Assembly (NCBI GenBank): GCA_030323885.1
Contig: CM059194.1
Span: forward strand, 8,728,963 to 8,792,962
Source: Branchipolynoe longqiensis
Taxonomy: Eukaryota > Annelida > Polychaeta > Phyllodocida > Polynoidae
DNA length: 64,000 nt
Direction of reading: 5' to 3'
The notes under the pieces are model-generated. The model was not told the origin of the DNA, did not search any database, and was given only the letters and a program-made list of their open reading frames with translations. Shown piece by piece: positions 44,632 to 55,433 of this stretch; positions within the stretch are counted from its first letter, which is position 1; each line of letters opens with the position of its first letter. The translations under genes and the position numbers were made by a program.

Positions 44632-45656
44632 GGCTCAAACACAACGAACTGCGAACGCAGCTCAAGTTGTGTGTCCCACGCCCGACGATCGCCGCACACG
44701 CTGTGTCAAGTCTGCGTGATAAACGCACAGACCAACACAGACGCGGCCGGCCTTGCTGTATCCCTAAAGTATTAAGTAACAACCAAGTACAAAATAAGGA
44801 ACACGCGAACAGATAGGATCAATGTCCGAGGACAAACACACCCACCTTGTCTGCCGGCAGCCGGTAGAGTGACTGGCTCCACGTCCTCTCTCGCAGAACC
44901 GCAGAGTCCAGGCGGCGTACCAACCAGAGAATGATTGGCTCTGCCGCAACACACCAGGTGCGCCACCGGTGCAGCTAGCGTGACCTACATAGGAACCAAA
45001 CCAAACCACCCGACGGCGGCATTCCCCGTCCCCCCCGCAGTACCGCTGACGTCACCGCACCACGTGGCAACGGAGAAACCCCAACCGCAGAATAATAGGG
45101 TGACCTAATTAGCTCAACCACAAAGCCCGCCCGCCAGCTAGTGCACAATACTGAGCCACCCCCGGCGACAGATCCCCGGCCCTCACGCAGTACCCACCAA
45201 ACAACAAAAACGTACTGCGTAGCGCCAGCGACCTACCCGCCCGGTTACACGCACATGCTATAAGCGACCCAGTTACGCCTAACCAAACAGTCACACCAGT
45301 TACACACCCCATGCCCGCAGTGAACACCAACACTCCCTCGGTCATAGCAGTTAAACGCAGTACGCCCCGTCAACAATAACCAACGCGTTAGACAAGAAAT
45401 AGCAGATAATAAACACACGGCTTAGGCAAAGGCATTACGCAGAACAGTAGTAACTGCGCCCATTTATTGGCGCCCCCGGGCCCCCGGTCTTTCCCCACCA
45501 TTCTCAAATAACTGCGTAGCAAAGTTTAACTGAACATATATACTGCGTTACTCGTTGTGTGACAGGGATCAGCGTATCTCATGTACAACCAACCCCTGGA
45601 GACCAGACAACACCAGGGTGGAGTAGCCTAATACCTACTACCCCACCCCATACCAG
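44632..45656 (-). other. Non-coding spacer between integrase and the extra ORF, rich in ACTGCG/CGCAGT
   Basis: About 1 kb without a supportable ORF. It contains at least nine ACTGCG or CGCAGT hexamers (e.g. 44648-44653, 45036-45041, 45186-45191, 45356-45361) and several near-matches. It could hold an internal promoter or intron for the downstream ORF. Confidence 0.6.
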
Positions 45657-47798
45657 TTATCTGCGTCGTAATGCTAAACACTCAGATCGCCGCACAGGCG
45701 GTGCATCTGAACGTACATCAGACCTCTGTCCAACCGGTACAAAGTCGCTGTCACTACCCGAGCTACTGCGTACAGAAACCAAACTATCGACATCAGACAC
45801 TGATCTAGAACGACGCCGACGTTTATTTTTCCGTTTATCAGGCCTATGCCGCCTAGGGCGCATAGCCTCTCCCGCAGTAACTGGAAGCCCAGGTACTTTC
45901 TTCTGACTAACCACATCTATAGTGCCAGCCTCCACCCTCGCAGGTGCGGGCTCGTCCCCTACATGTGCATCTAGCCAGGAGGATGGTCCAGCGTTTCTAG
46001 ACATCTGCTCGGTGTAAAGCTTAAGATGTCTAACGTTAGATTTACGGTATTTACCATCCTTGCCCTTCATAATAACTGTGGTGTCAGAGACAACTTCCGT
46101 TATAGTAAAGGGACCATCCCAATTCTTTGCGAGTTTGACCCGAGCTAGCGGCGCATGATACCGCACCACCCGGTCCCCCACTTTGAACTGGCGCCACGCA
46201 GCAGGCCCGTAGTCAGATTTCTGACGAACCGCTGCCCGACCTAAAGCATCGCGAACTGCGCTACACGCGTGGTGAAAGCAATGCTCCAACCATCTTACAA
46301 ACACGATCTCACAAGGCCGATCTACTTGACGATTCACCACCCCAAACTGCAGATCAGCTGCCAGTCGGAGCTCCTCCCCAAATAGTAACCTGTTCGGAGT
46401 CACACCCGTAGATGCGTGCTCCGTACAGTTATATGCGTGTGCCACAAACTTGACCTGTAAATCCCAATCATCCTGACAGTCATTCACGGTACAAGCCAAC
46501 GCAGATATTAACGTCTTATTAAAACGTTCTACCATACCATCCGATTGAGGACAGTACGGGTTCGTACGCGTTTTCTTAACGCCCAACAAGCGCAACATGG
46601 ACTGGAACAGTGTGGACTTAAATTCCCGTCCTTGATCCGAATGGATCCGCATCGGGGCACCGAATACCAAAACCCAGTTATCCACCAACGCCTGCGCTGC
46701 AGTGGGTGCAGTGTGATCTTTTAAGGGGTACACTTGCACGTACTTAGTGTAATAGTCTTGGACTACCATCATCACCACATTCCCCCTAGACGTCGTCTTA
46801 AACCCGGACACAAAGTCACACGCTAGACGGCGCCACCAATGCCCAGACAATTCCTGAGTCAACGGTAACTTAGCGATCCCATCACCTGGCTTAACCACCT
46901 GACACTTATGGCAAGTGCGTACCCACCGCCTAATATCAGACGTCATGCCAGGCCAATAGAACCGCCAAGCTAAACGCTTGGTAGAGCGAACACGTCCAAA
47001 GTGTGTAGCTGTAGAATGCCCATGACAAAACAACAACACATCATCGCGCAATGCAAACGGCACAACGATCTGCAGGCGACTGCGTAGGTCTTCACCCACT
47101 ACCTTCCACCTGCAGAGCACACCCTCACGCAGTTCTAACAGATCCCATTGATTTATAATCTTACGAGTCTCTGCATTCTCCACCGCCAGCTCGTCACGCA
47201 GAGGCTTCGAGCGGCCCTCCTCCAACCACCTGATCACACGCAGTATGGAGGGATCTTGGCGCTGCGCCAAACGAACCTCTGATAACGTCCAAAGTTCATC
47301 ATCATCTATGTCCGCCAGACGCATCGCAGCAATTGCTGCGAGTACACACTTATGCGCGCCACAGTCTGCGCAATCACCCCGGCCGCACTTACGCACCGGA
47401 ATTCTACTCAGACTATCTGCGTTGATATGATCCACTCCTTTTCTGTACACAATGTGCTCATTCGTCACACCGTATTCAGACAGCGTGGCCAACCAACGCC
47501 CCATCATCCCCTCCGCCTCCTTGAAATTCAACAACCAACGAAGAGAATGATGATCAGTCCGGATAATAAAATCCGACCCTATCAGAAAATGTTTCCACTT
47601 CCTGCTATACACGACGATAGCCATCAACTCTCGCTTCGTCGTGCAGTAATTCCGTTGCGCTTTATTAAGTTTGTTACTTGCAAAAGACAACGGGACCTCT
47701 ACTCCATCCTGCACCTGACTCAATACGCCCGAGATAGCAAACCCTGACGCATCAGTGTCCAGAATGAACCGCCCCACTGCTCGCGGATATCGCAGCAC
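45657..47798 (-). CDS. RNase H and integrase portion of pol
   Basis: Open for 713 codons to a TAA (45657-45659). RNase H: ILDTDASGFAISGVL, YCTTKRELMAIV, IIRTDHHSLRWL and HINADSLSR. Integrase: an HHCC zinc module (HGHST..THFGR..CHKCQ), catalytic Asp in LACDFVSGF and IHSDQGREF, and Glu in MVERFNKTL. The C-terminal GPY/F-type module (NWDGPFTITEVV) is followed by a basic, Ser-rich tail (RRHRPDKRKNKRRRRSRS). It is in the same frame as RT but separated by an amber codon, so it would need readthrough or is simply cut off. Confidence 0.95.
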   Translation of the reverse strand: MLRYPRAVGRFILDTDASGFAISGVLSQVQDGVEVPLSFASNKLNKAQRNYCTTKRELMAIVVYSRKWKHFLIGSDFIIRTDHHSLRWLLNFKEAEGMMGRWLATLSEYGVTNEHIVYRKGVDHINADSLSRIPVRKCGRGDCADCGAHKCVLAAIAAMRLADIDDDELWTLSEVRLAQRQDPSILRVIRWLEEGRSKPLRDELAVENAETRKIINQWDLLELREGVLCRWKVVGEDLRSRLQIVVPFALRDDVLLFCHGHSTATHFGRVRSTKRLAWRFYWPGMTSDIRRWVRTCHKCQVVKPGDGIAKLPLTQELSGHWWRRLACDFVSGFKTTSRGNVVMMVVQDYYTKYVQVYPLKDHTAPTAAQALVDNWVLVFGAPMRIHSDQGREFKSTLFQSMLRLLGVKKTRTNPYCPQSDGMVERFNKTLISALACTVNDCQDDWDLQVKFVAHAYNCTEHASTGVTPNRLLFGEELRLAADLQFGVVNRQVDRPCEIVFVRWLEHCFHHACSAVRDALGRAAVRQKSDYGPAAWRQFKVGDRVVRYHAPLARVKLAKNWDGPFTITEVVSDTTVIMKGKDGKYRKSNVRHLKLYTEQMSRNAGPSSWLDAHVGDEPAPARVEAGTIDVVSQKKVPGLPVTAGEAMRPRRHRPDKRKNKRRRRSRSVSDVDSLVSVRSSSGSDSDFVPVGQRSDVRSDAPPVRRSECLALRRR

Positions 47799-47804
47799 TG
47801 GGGT

Positions 47805-48929
47805 CTAAGTAAAGGCACGTTTCAAGCCCAGAAATGCCGCCTCCTGAGCGTCGCCCCACACAAATTTTATTTTCCTCGCGGTAACGACCAAGTCCTGCAA
47901 AGGCACAGCTAACCGCGCAAAATCAGCAATGAAATCGCGATAGTATGACACAAACCCAAGAAATGATCTCACTTCCTTCATATCCTCAGGTCTGGGCCAC
48001 CCCGCAATTGCAGAGAGTTTTTCCGGATCCGCCTTAATCCCCCTCGCAGAAACTACACGCCCCAGGTACTGCGTCTCACGCCTAAAAAGCCTACACTTTG
48101 AAGCTTTGAGTCTCAGACCATAGGAACGTAAACGATCGAACACTGCTTGAAGCCTCTCCTGACATTCGGTCAGTGTCCGACCAAAGACAATGATATCATC
48201 CAAATACACCAAACAGATCTTCCACTGAAGACCCGCTAGCATATCCGTCATCATCTTCTCGAACGTGGCTGGAGCATTACACAACCCAAACGGCATCACG
48301 TTCCACTCAAATAAGCCTAAGTGAGTACTAAAAGCAGTCTTAGCAATATCCCCCGGATCCATAGCAACCTGATGATACCCAGATTGCAGATCCAGAGTGC
48401 AAAACCACTCATTACCCCCTAAACTCTCGAGCGACTCATCTATGCGCGGTAATTGGTAAGCATTCTTCCGCGTCACAGTATTGAGTTTTTTATAGTCAAT
48501 GCAAAAACGGATTGAACCATCTTTTTTCTTGACTAAATGGACAGGTGAACTCCACGGTGAATCGCTACTCCTAATCACTCCACTATCCAGCAGCTTATGC
48601 AGCTCCGTCTCCAGTGCTTCTTTTTTCGAATGCACGAAACGCCGATAGGGAATCCTAAAAGCAGCAGCCTCACCGACATCAATGCCATGCTTCACCACCT
48701 CCGTCCAGCCTAACGTCTCACCAGGCACTGCGAAAACCTGGATATTTCTACCCAGAAATTCAACTACCCGAGAGCGGTCAGACTCATCAACCACCTCACA
48801 CCCCATAGCTAAAGGCATAAGATGGGCAGGCAAGCTCCCATCGAGGGTCCGAGATACCACAGAAGGTGCCACGCACTCCTCCGTCGTACCAAAAAGTAAC
48901 CACATCGGCCACCGCCCCCAACGCAGCAA
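47805..48929 (-). CDS. Reverse transcriptase portion of pol, ending in an amber codon
   Basis: The core RT motifs are complete: SPWSSPVHLVKKKDGSIRFC, TLDLQSGYHQVAM, FGLCNAPATFEKMM, catalytic VYLDDIIVF and FLGFVSYYRDFI. It ends at TAG 47807-47805, right at the RT/RNase H connection, and the same frame is open beyond. Upstream it meets the protease/linker ORF in a different frame around 48900-48980, so there is also a frame break. The TTG at 48929 is only where the frame opens, not a genuine start. Confidence 0.95.
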   Translation of the reverse strand: MLRWGRWPMWLLFGTTEECVAPSVVSRTLDGSLPAHLMPLAMGCEVVDESDRSRVVEFLGRNIQVFAVPGETLGWTEVVKHGIDVGEAAAFRIPYRRFVHSKKEALETELHKLLDSGVIRSSDSPWSSPVHLVKKKDGSIRFCIDYKKLNTVTRKNAYQLPRIDESLESLGGNEWFCTLDLQSGYHQVAMDPGDIAKTAFSTHLGLFEWNVMPFGLCNAPATFEKMMTDMLAGLQWKICLVYLDDIIVFGRTLTECQERLQAVFDRLRSYGLRLKASKCRLFRRETQYLGRVVSARGIKADPEKLSAIAGWPRPEDMKEVRSFLGFVSYYRDFIADFARLAVPLQDLVVTARKIKFVWGDAQEAAFLGLKRAFT

Positions 48930-50145
48930 CGCCCACTTCCCCTCTACTACTCACAACACTAGAGGAGCAATCCAACTGCGCCGCCCGCGCGACACGCAGT
49001 CCAGGCCAACCACTGCCCCAATTACCCAGTAACTGCGAACAGCTGACCGAACCACACCGCCCCGCGCTGACCCCGTCCACTGGGTCAACTGCGCCACCAG
49101 CTGACTCAGTGACCTCGTCACCGCGAGCAATGTTTACACCAGATTGTTTAGACAACACCGCCTTAGCGTATTCACCATGAACATCCCCAAAGTCAGTAGC
49201 CTCACCCAACAACCCGACAGTTGTACCCCTCCGTAATCTAACCGCATAACGATTCGGATTAAACAACGGTACAACCGAGTCAACAGGACTCCACACCAGC
49301 GTATTCTGACCTACTAATCCCAGCTCATGCAACTCTGAGACCATTGGCTCAAATAGGCTCTGGTGATCACCGTCAACTCCCACAGCTGTAATTTTCACAT
49401 CACAACCGGTCATCGGAGCAATGCGAATATCTTGCGCGACAGCAGACACAGTCTGACTATCGCGACGTAATTCACACTGCACCGTCAGTTGATACGGATA
49501 TCGAAGAAATAGGCTGCCTGCCTGCCGCAGCTCACAACCATAATACTCCAAAAATTCCGCACCAAAAATACCATCCTCTGAAATATCGGAAACAGTAGGG
49601 GCATAATGAAATATTTTCCCCCCGATCTCCAGAGATAGTATGGCTTGTCCGTACTACTTGAGTGGTGCTCCGGTGACAGTGACAGGCTTCACGCTATTAT
49701 CGAAAAACACCTTATCACCGTCCAGCTTATCGAAGAATTTTCGTCCAACACATGTGACCGCAGCCCCACTGTCTATTAAAAAATACCCGATAACCCCTCT
49801 AACACACACTCTCACACACCACCGTTTTCCGTCCAAAGACCAGAAAGTGGAATCCACGAATAAGCGTTTACCACAAGGGTGAGACAGGTCGCACCCCTGA
49901 CGCTGCACTATAAATTGCATACAGTCGTCCAAAGGTGCGGGAGCCAAAGCAGAAACGCAACGCGCTATCTGCTTCATGCCATCCCACAATACCGACTCCA
50001 CTGGGATCGTGTCACCAGGGGAGATCACCGGCGGTCCCGCGCTAGCATCAGACTGCACACCGGCTTCCTTGATAGTCAACACCCCATCCGCTTTGGCGGT
50101 ATCCGGGCTTACCAATTGGGTTGGGCCTGCGCCCAAACGGTCCAA
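48796..50145 (-). CDS. Aspartic protease and linker portion of pol, interrupted by an amber codon
   Basis: Reached from gag by a -1 shift. Retropepsin active site in FLIDSGAAVTCVG; a C-terminal retropepsin motif in DISEDGIFGAEFL. TAG at 49656-49654 lies between them in the same frame, splitting the enzyme. The frame then runs through a variable linker until 48796 and overlaps RT in another frame. With the in-frame stop the protease would be truncated before its second conserved motif unless the codon is read through. Confidence 0.85.
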
Positions 50146-50160
50146 CCCTAGGCGTTTAAA
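50117..50160 (-). promoter_or_regulatory. -1 programmed frameshift site between gag and pol
   Basis: The slippery heptamer T TTA AAC (50160-50154) is in the gag reading frame, one codon before the gag TAG (50150-50148). Five bases later GGGTTGG (50148-50142) can pair with CCAACCC (50124-50118), a 7-bp GC-rich stem with a 17-base loop; an alternative TTGGGC/GCCCAA hairpin lies within. Slippage by -1 enters exactly the protease frame, which is open through this point. U UUA AAC plus a short spacer and a stem is the canonical arrangement for -1 frameshifting. Confidence 0.85.
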
Positions 50161-53015
50161 TTAGGCTTGGCCTTCCCGTCCCTGTCTTTACGGTGACGCG
50201 CCAACCTTGCCCGATCAACACCCGAGTTGTCCCTACCCTCGCGATCACCGGCTATCACAGCCTCCTCGAGAGTACGTTTTACTCCAGTACATTGTATAGG
50301 CCACTGTCCGAAAGCAAAGCAACGACCACATTCATGATCACGAGCACGCGTATCTTTCTTAGCTACGCGCCTGCGCGCAGATAACCCAGATGAGTTAGAC
50401 CCACCTGTTGCCACCTGCGCCGCAGATTTCTGCTCCCCTATCACCTCACGCATCCACCCTTGGACCACCGAGTTCGTGATAGGTGGCGGTTGATAACCCC
50501 CCCCAGAGCTCGCCCTGAAATTGCCACCATCCCGATAGCCACCTCCAGACGAACCCCGATAGGAATTACCACTGCGATAGCTCCCCCCAGAATTTCCCCG
50601 AGAGTAACCACCACCGCCATTACGCCGAGGATCACATGGCGCGCTATACGCAGCCACCTCAACCTCGAACTCACTATCCGACTCATCTGATAGTCGAATA
50701 GCCTCCACCGCAGTCGACCGCCCAGCACGCAGTGCCTTGGCGCAGTAATCGTCGACCACCTCAAACATCTCCTCCAGAGAAGACTTGCCCGGACGCCACC
50801 GGTCATAGGCGGCACGCTGCTCACCTGGATCTATGAGTGAGCACACGAAACGCTCGACTATCTTAGTCTCGATCGCACGCTCACTCATTCCAGTATCTCT
50901 AGCAGCCCCCCGCCCATCAACCTGGAGCTGCAGACCGTACGCGCGGTACGATCCATCACGGGCAGTTTGGACGCGTTTCTTCCACTGATACCAACGCGCC
51001 ATGGGGTCCACTGGTCGGAACTTATACGAGATGATAGGAAGTAACTCCCTCATCGTCGTCAACCCATGACGCCTCCACGCGTCCACACAGTCCTGCGCCG
51101 GCCCCCCCATTTAACAGAGGCAACAGTTGAATGAGAGCTACCCTCTCATCCCACATGTTTGACCGCATATCCAACGTAAAGTCCCGCCACCAGATATTCC
51201 ACTCCTGCTTAATACCTGTAAATGGCTTAGGACGTAGCGTTGGAATACGCGCAGAACCCGCCACGGGATGCCGCAGAACATCCTCATCCAGCTCTAACGT
51301 ATCCCGATTACACGACTCCCAACCTGCCCCACCCCCAATCGAAGCAGGCTCCCGAATCACATCCATTATTGCAGGATGATGACGGAACAACCACATCTCT
51401 TCCACTGAGTACTGGCAACCTACTGGCAGTCCAGGCAATGACGCAATCGGAACTGCGTCACCCCCCATACCCACCGGGTCAGGAATCCTCTCACTCTGTA
51501 CCTCTTCATGAGTATTACCCACGTAGACGGAGTCCTGCACAACACCTCTCAGACGTTGCCCAGACGCCCCCCCCTTAGAGGTACCATCTTCACTGTAGGG
51601 CTCCGGCTCCCTAGGACCCCCACCTCCCCCGCCGCCCCCCTTAGAGGGCGCCGGTGAACGTGGTGAGCCACCCGCGGAAACCGGGCGGGCAGTATGCACT
51701 GGAAACTGCGTCTCGCAGTTATCTAACCGTGTAGACTCAGTTACCCCCACATTACTCTCTCCAAGCTCCAAACTGCGTTGAAACGCCAGTTTCTCAGCCT
51801 GAAAAGCTGCGCGCTCACTTACAAGAACCCCCAGAGCAGAATTAATGCTACACCTCTCGGCAGCTAGCAACCGTTCACATCTCTGATTCTCCCCTTGTAA
51901 ATGCCCACTCAGCGCCTCCCGCATAGATATGTCCTCCGTCTGTTTAGTAAACGCAGCTTGCCGCTCATCTACCAACACCCGATTGGATCTCACCTCTTCA
52001 GCGGAAACACGCCGCGCCGCGCTTAGCTCCGCTAATTCGCGCGCGAAAGCGGCAGCATTGGAGACTCTCAACTCATCCAACGACCGCCTCTCCTCTGCCA
52101 TCCGATCAAACTGGACCCGCTTCCAAGCTCGCAGTCGGCGGATGCGCATCCCCTCTTGACGCTCCACCTCCGACTGCGACCCCGGAACCGTACGACCCAT
52201 AACCAAATCATGCTCCAACGCGAACGTCAACGAGTCATCGGCTACGAACCCTGTCTCCAAAGTCGGGGAACTCTCCCTATAACAGGGATCACGGGGACCT
52301 GCACGTCCAGCTCCCGTCCCCACAGAACGGACAACTGAACTCCCCCACGGCGAATACTCCAGCGGCATACCTCCCACAGAACCCCCGCGCCCAGCCAGAC
52401 CTAAATCCTCACGACACGCGATTGAACTGCTACCCTCGTGTACACCTGACCCCGAATCACTACTGATCGACAGAGACTGCATATCATCGAGAGCGAAGCC
52501 CCCTTCATCGTACTCCCCGTAATGCCCTCCCCAGTATTTTTACGAACTGAGAGAACATCTCGCACTGTTACCGATGGCGCGACATCTTTCGACGACGCGC
52601 CACCACTATCAGAATGAGTGCCCAACCGCGTGTCACGCCCACCACCCTGTATCACCCCCGTCGTAAACAACGGCGCAATACCGGGTGGCGGACTGCCACT
52701 CAGTCGGGCTAACTGCGTCCAATAGCTGTCAGCACTTTCGGCATGTCTAGACGACACCACCGGCACAAGTGGCGGAGTGGCTACGCCCCCCCCCCTCACT
52801 GACACACGGCGGCGATCCCCTACAACGCCGGCACCTGCATTTGGAATGAACGTACATACATCAACATTCCTATCAGGTGAACTGTGAGCGTGGTGCGGTG
52901 CACTCACCGCAGAAGCGTCCACGCCCACCGGTAACCCAACTGCGCCGGGGCTCCCCGCACCACTGTCTTGGTACTGGCGCCCACTACGCAGTTGACCTGC
53001 CGTCGCTCCCTCCAT
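50148..53015 (-). CDS. Gag, split into three overlapping ORFs
   Basis: ORFs 53015-52401, 52482-51022 and 51110-50148. The frames can be reconnected at an A5 run (plus-strand T5, 52537-52541) and a G7 run (plus-strand C7, 51102-51108), so two homopolymer indels (mutation or consensus error) probably split one long Gag. The middle part has a long charged coiled coil (LRVSNAAAFARELAELSAAR). A capsid-like region spans the second break (PFTGIKQEWNIWWRDF; YQWKKRVQTARDGSYRAYGL; MFEVVDDYC). A Gly/Arg/Ser/Tyr-rich segment follows. The zinc knuckle has C-X2-C-X4-Q-X4-C, with the usual His replaced by Gln (CGRCFAFGQWPIQC). It ends at TAG beside the frameshift site. Confidence 0.75.
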
Positions 53016-53099
53016 ACCTATGAATTACGAAGAGAACCTACCTGCGGAGTCCATGGCCCAGGTCCAATACTTACCCCCTTACGCAGAAGGCAAGCTGGC

Positions 53100-53110
53100 T
53101 CACGGCACCA
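53100..53110 (-). promoter_or_regulatory. Primer-binding site resembling tRNA-His
   Basis: One base after the 5' LTR end the element strand reads TGGTGCCGTGA. This is complementary to the 3' end of tRNA-His (..TCACGGCACCA); the following bases diverge. Confidence 0.65.
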
Positions 53111-53111
53111 A

Positions 53112-53444
53112 TGTAATGGCCCACGGCCCTCCGACTCACCCTTTCTCTCACGAAAGAACACCACGATTCAATACAGTGTACGCTTCACCTGGTTTATTGA
53201 AACCTCTGCTCTCCGCGGTGTCAGTAGTTGTCTGACCCGCCCCCTGACTCGCCAGATCCCACATCGACTCTATAGGTGTGTGTGGGGGGGTGGGTCAACC
53301 ATACGCAGTAGAGATCAGCCCGGCTAGGGTCTGACCGGTGGTGACCCGTGCCGCCACCTAGCGCAGTGTAGTGGAACTGCGCCAGTGGCGTCGTAGTCTC
53401 CGCTGCTACCGCGTGATAGTAGAGCTCATGTTCAGACTACTACA
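53112..53444 (-). repeat. 5' LTR (element orientation), 333 bp
   Basis: Partner of 39544-39881. Contains two CGCAGT and one ACTGCG hexamer. Flanked on its outer side by CTAT, then GATAATAT repeats belonging to duplication copy 2. Confidence 0.95.
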
Positions 53445-53478
53445 CTATGATAATATGATAATATGATAATATGATAAA

Positions 53479-54992
53479 TCACAACTCGTAATACGAATTC
53501 TCAGGTGTGCTGCTGGAAGGTCCAGCAGCCGGATAGTTATGGGGGGTGACCAGGGTTATTCGGGTGACCCCTTCGGTCGTGGCGCTTCTGAATTGTTGCG
53601 CCGGCGCCGCATTCGGTGTGGGAGGTGTGGGAGGTGTGGGATGGTGAACATTTAACACCATCTGGAGCAGGCGCTCCTCGTGCCGCTGTCGTTTCTGGAG
53701 GCGCGCATCCTCGCGCGCCTCCCTCCGCTCCTCCCTCCGGTCCTCCCGCGCGTTCAGGAGGGCGGCTGCCGCTTCCTGGCTTTCCACAAATTTGTAGACC
53801 AGCGCCTCCATGAAGCGGCCAGTCTTCCCCGAGCGTTTGCCTTTGCCTTTGCCTTTGCCTTTGCGTTGGCCTATAGGTCGGCGGGTCGCTGTAATAGAAT
53901 TATTTTTTTTTTTCCACACTTTTTTTTGCCTACACCTTTAAAAAAAAATCCGGTCACAAAAGCACCCCTTCAATCGGGTTATAATTTTGCGCAAAAGAAT
54001 CGCTACATCATTTTGTCATGAGTTGAATCCTATAAATCAGTTTGTGAGTTCACAAAGGTGAACCGTTTTAACGTAAGTCGGTATAAGGTGTCTCTTTGCA
54101 ACAAGAGGAAAATCACAATAGTTAGCGCTTTGCGCGTTTATGTTACATTAGCATGTAGATTAAATTTTATATAAACATCCCTACCTGGCTGTCGTCCTTG
54201 AGTGTCTGCATTGCACTGGCTGCCCCCGGGAGCTAGATGCGCTGGCTGAACATCTGAGTGCCACGACGCCTCACTCTCCCTGTCGACCTCCACCTCCGCA
54301 TCAGCTGCCACCTGATCAAATTTCAGTAACACATTACTTACACTGGAAAAGGGTTGCTTAACGACATTACATTTATCTTTTTCATCTATAAATGGCCCGG
54401 CCCCCTATAAATATAATCAGTACATACGTGGTGTAATCAGGCCCATATCAGATTGGCTAGTAAATGACTACCGTCCTTTGTAATAATCCCAAAATACCTA
54501 AAATCTCTCCCTTTACAAGTATCCCCGGCAGCATTTAGGAAATCAGTGTACTTTTGTCGCCGGTGCTTACACAGGTTTCTTCCCAGCCACAACAATGGCC
54601 GGCAGAATCGGTTTTGGACGATCGCGGCCTATAAGAATTTATTTATCCAAAGACAATGACATTATAGAGAAGGGCAATTCTATTGTTAAGAGAGCAACCA
54701 TACGCACATACATACATACATACTTTTTATGGTCCTTCACTTTGCGGTAACTCTGGGTCAGGGACTTGATCTTAGACCGGCATGAGGTCGCATCCCTGTC
54801 TCCCCGTCCTCCCCCACACAGGCGGCTGAGTCGGGTGGCGATGCGGCGATAGATTTCGATATTCCTTCCCGATTCCTGCAGCTCGCGTTGGACGGATGCT
54901 TCCGACCACAATTGGATTAGTAGTCGGACTTCCCGGTCGTCCCAATTGTCTCGCCGCATCCTCTCTTGCGCGTCGTTGAACAAACAGTTCAT
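53479..54992 (-). pseudogene. H1 Myb/SANT-like gene, copy 2, broken by deletion
   Basis: The first exon (54992-54724), last exon (53888-53479) and the 3' part of exon 3 are present. A roughly 385-bp deletion (junction at about 54313) removed exon 2 and the first part of exon 3 relative to 31114-31498. The remaining parts match copy 1 closely; the last exon differs by a short local change (AREDAR versus ARILAR). Confidence 0.8.
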
Positions 54993-55433
54993 GCTTTGTT
55001 GGGTTCACGTCCAATCGCGTGTAACGCTCCGGAGTGAATGGCAAATCGGCGCAATCAACCGGAACAAAACGAGTGCGCATGGGTGTTACGTCATGAATCC
55101 GCCTAAACAGCGCAAATGTGAGCCGAACTATCTAAGTCGATTTATATGAATCGAATTAACTGGACAGTGTGAAGAGGGGTTATTACGTCTAGTCTCAAAC
55201 AAAGCAACCAACCAAGCAACTAACCAATAAATAAAGAAACACAGTGTACGCAGTTGCAAGCCTTCTGTATGTAATACAATATGGCCACTGTTTTGAGTGC
55301 ACCCATTAAAATGTAAGTGAGTGGGAGGCCTTATAAATGCTTTCCTACCAAGGTTTTCTCACGATGAAACAACGTAACAAGAATTTCTCGGGTTTTTCTT
55401 TCCATTAATTGTGCTTAACTCTTTTTCCTGCAG

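Larger units (their letters stand above)
39544..53444 (-). mobile_element. 13.9-kb Ty3/Gypsy-type LTR retrotransposon with extra 3' ORF
   Basis: LTRs at 39544-39881 and 53112-53444 (TG..CA on the element strand), with a target duplication CTAT (39540-39543 and 53445-53448). The empty site is visible in copy 1 near 30253. On the minus strand the order is PBS, gag, protease, RT, RNase H, integrase, extra zinc-module ORF and PPT. Protease-RT-RNaseH-integrase order and a GPF-containing integrase tail place it in Ty3/Gypsy (Metaviridae). Genes show frame breaks and two amber codons, so this copy is probably not autonomous. Length is well above the 5-8 kb usual for the group. Confidence 0.95.

Noticed and set aside
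47805..50150. Amber codon reassignment in this genome
   Set aside because: SF3B3 ends normally in TAG at 8669-8671 where all orthologues stop, so the host reads TAG as stop.
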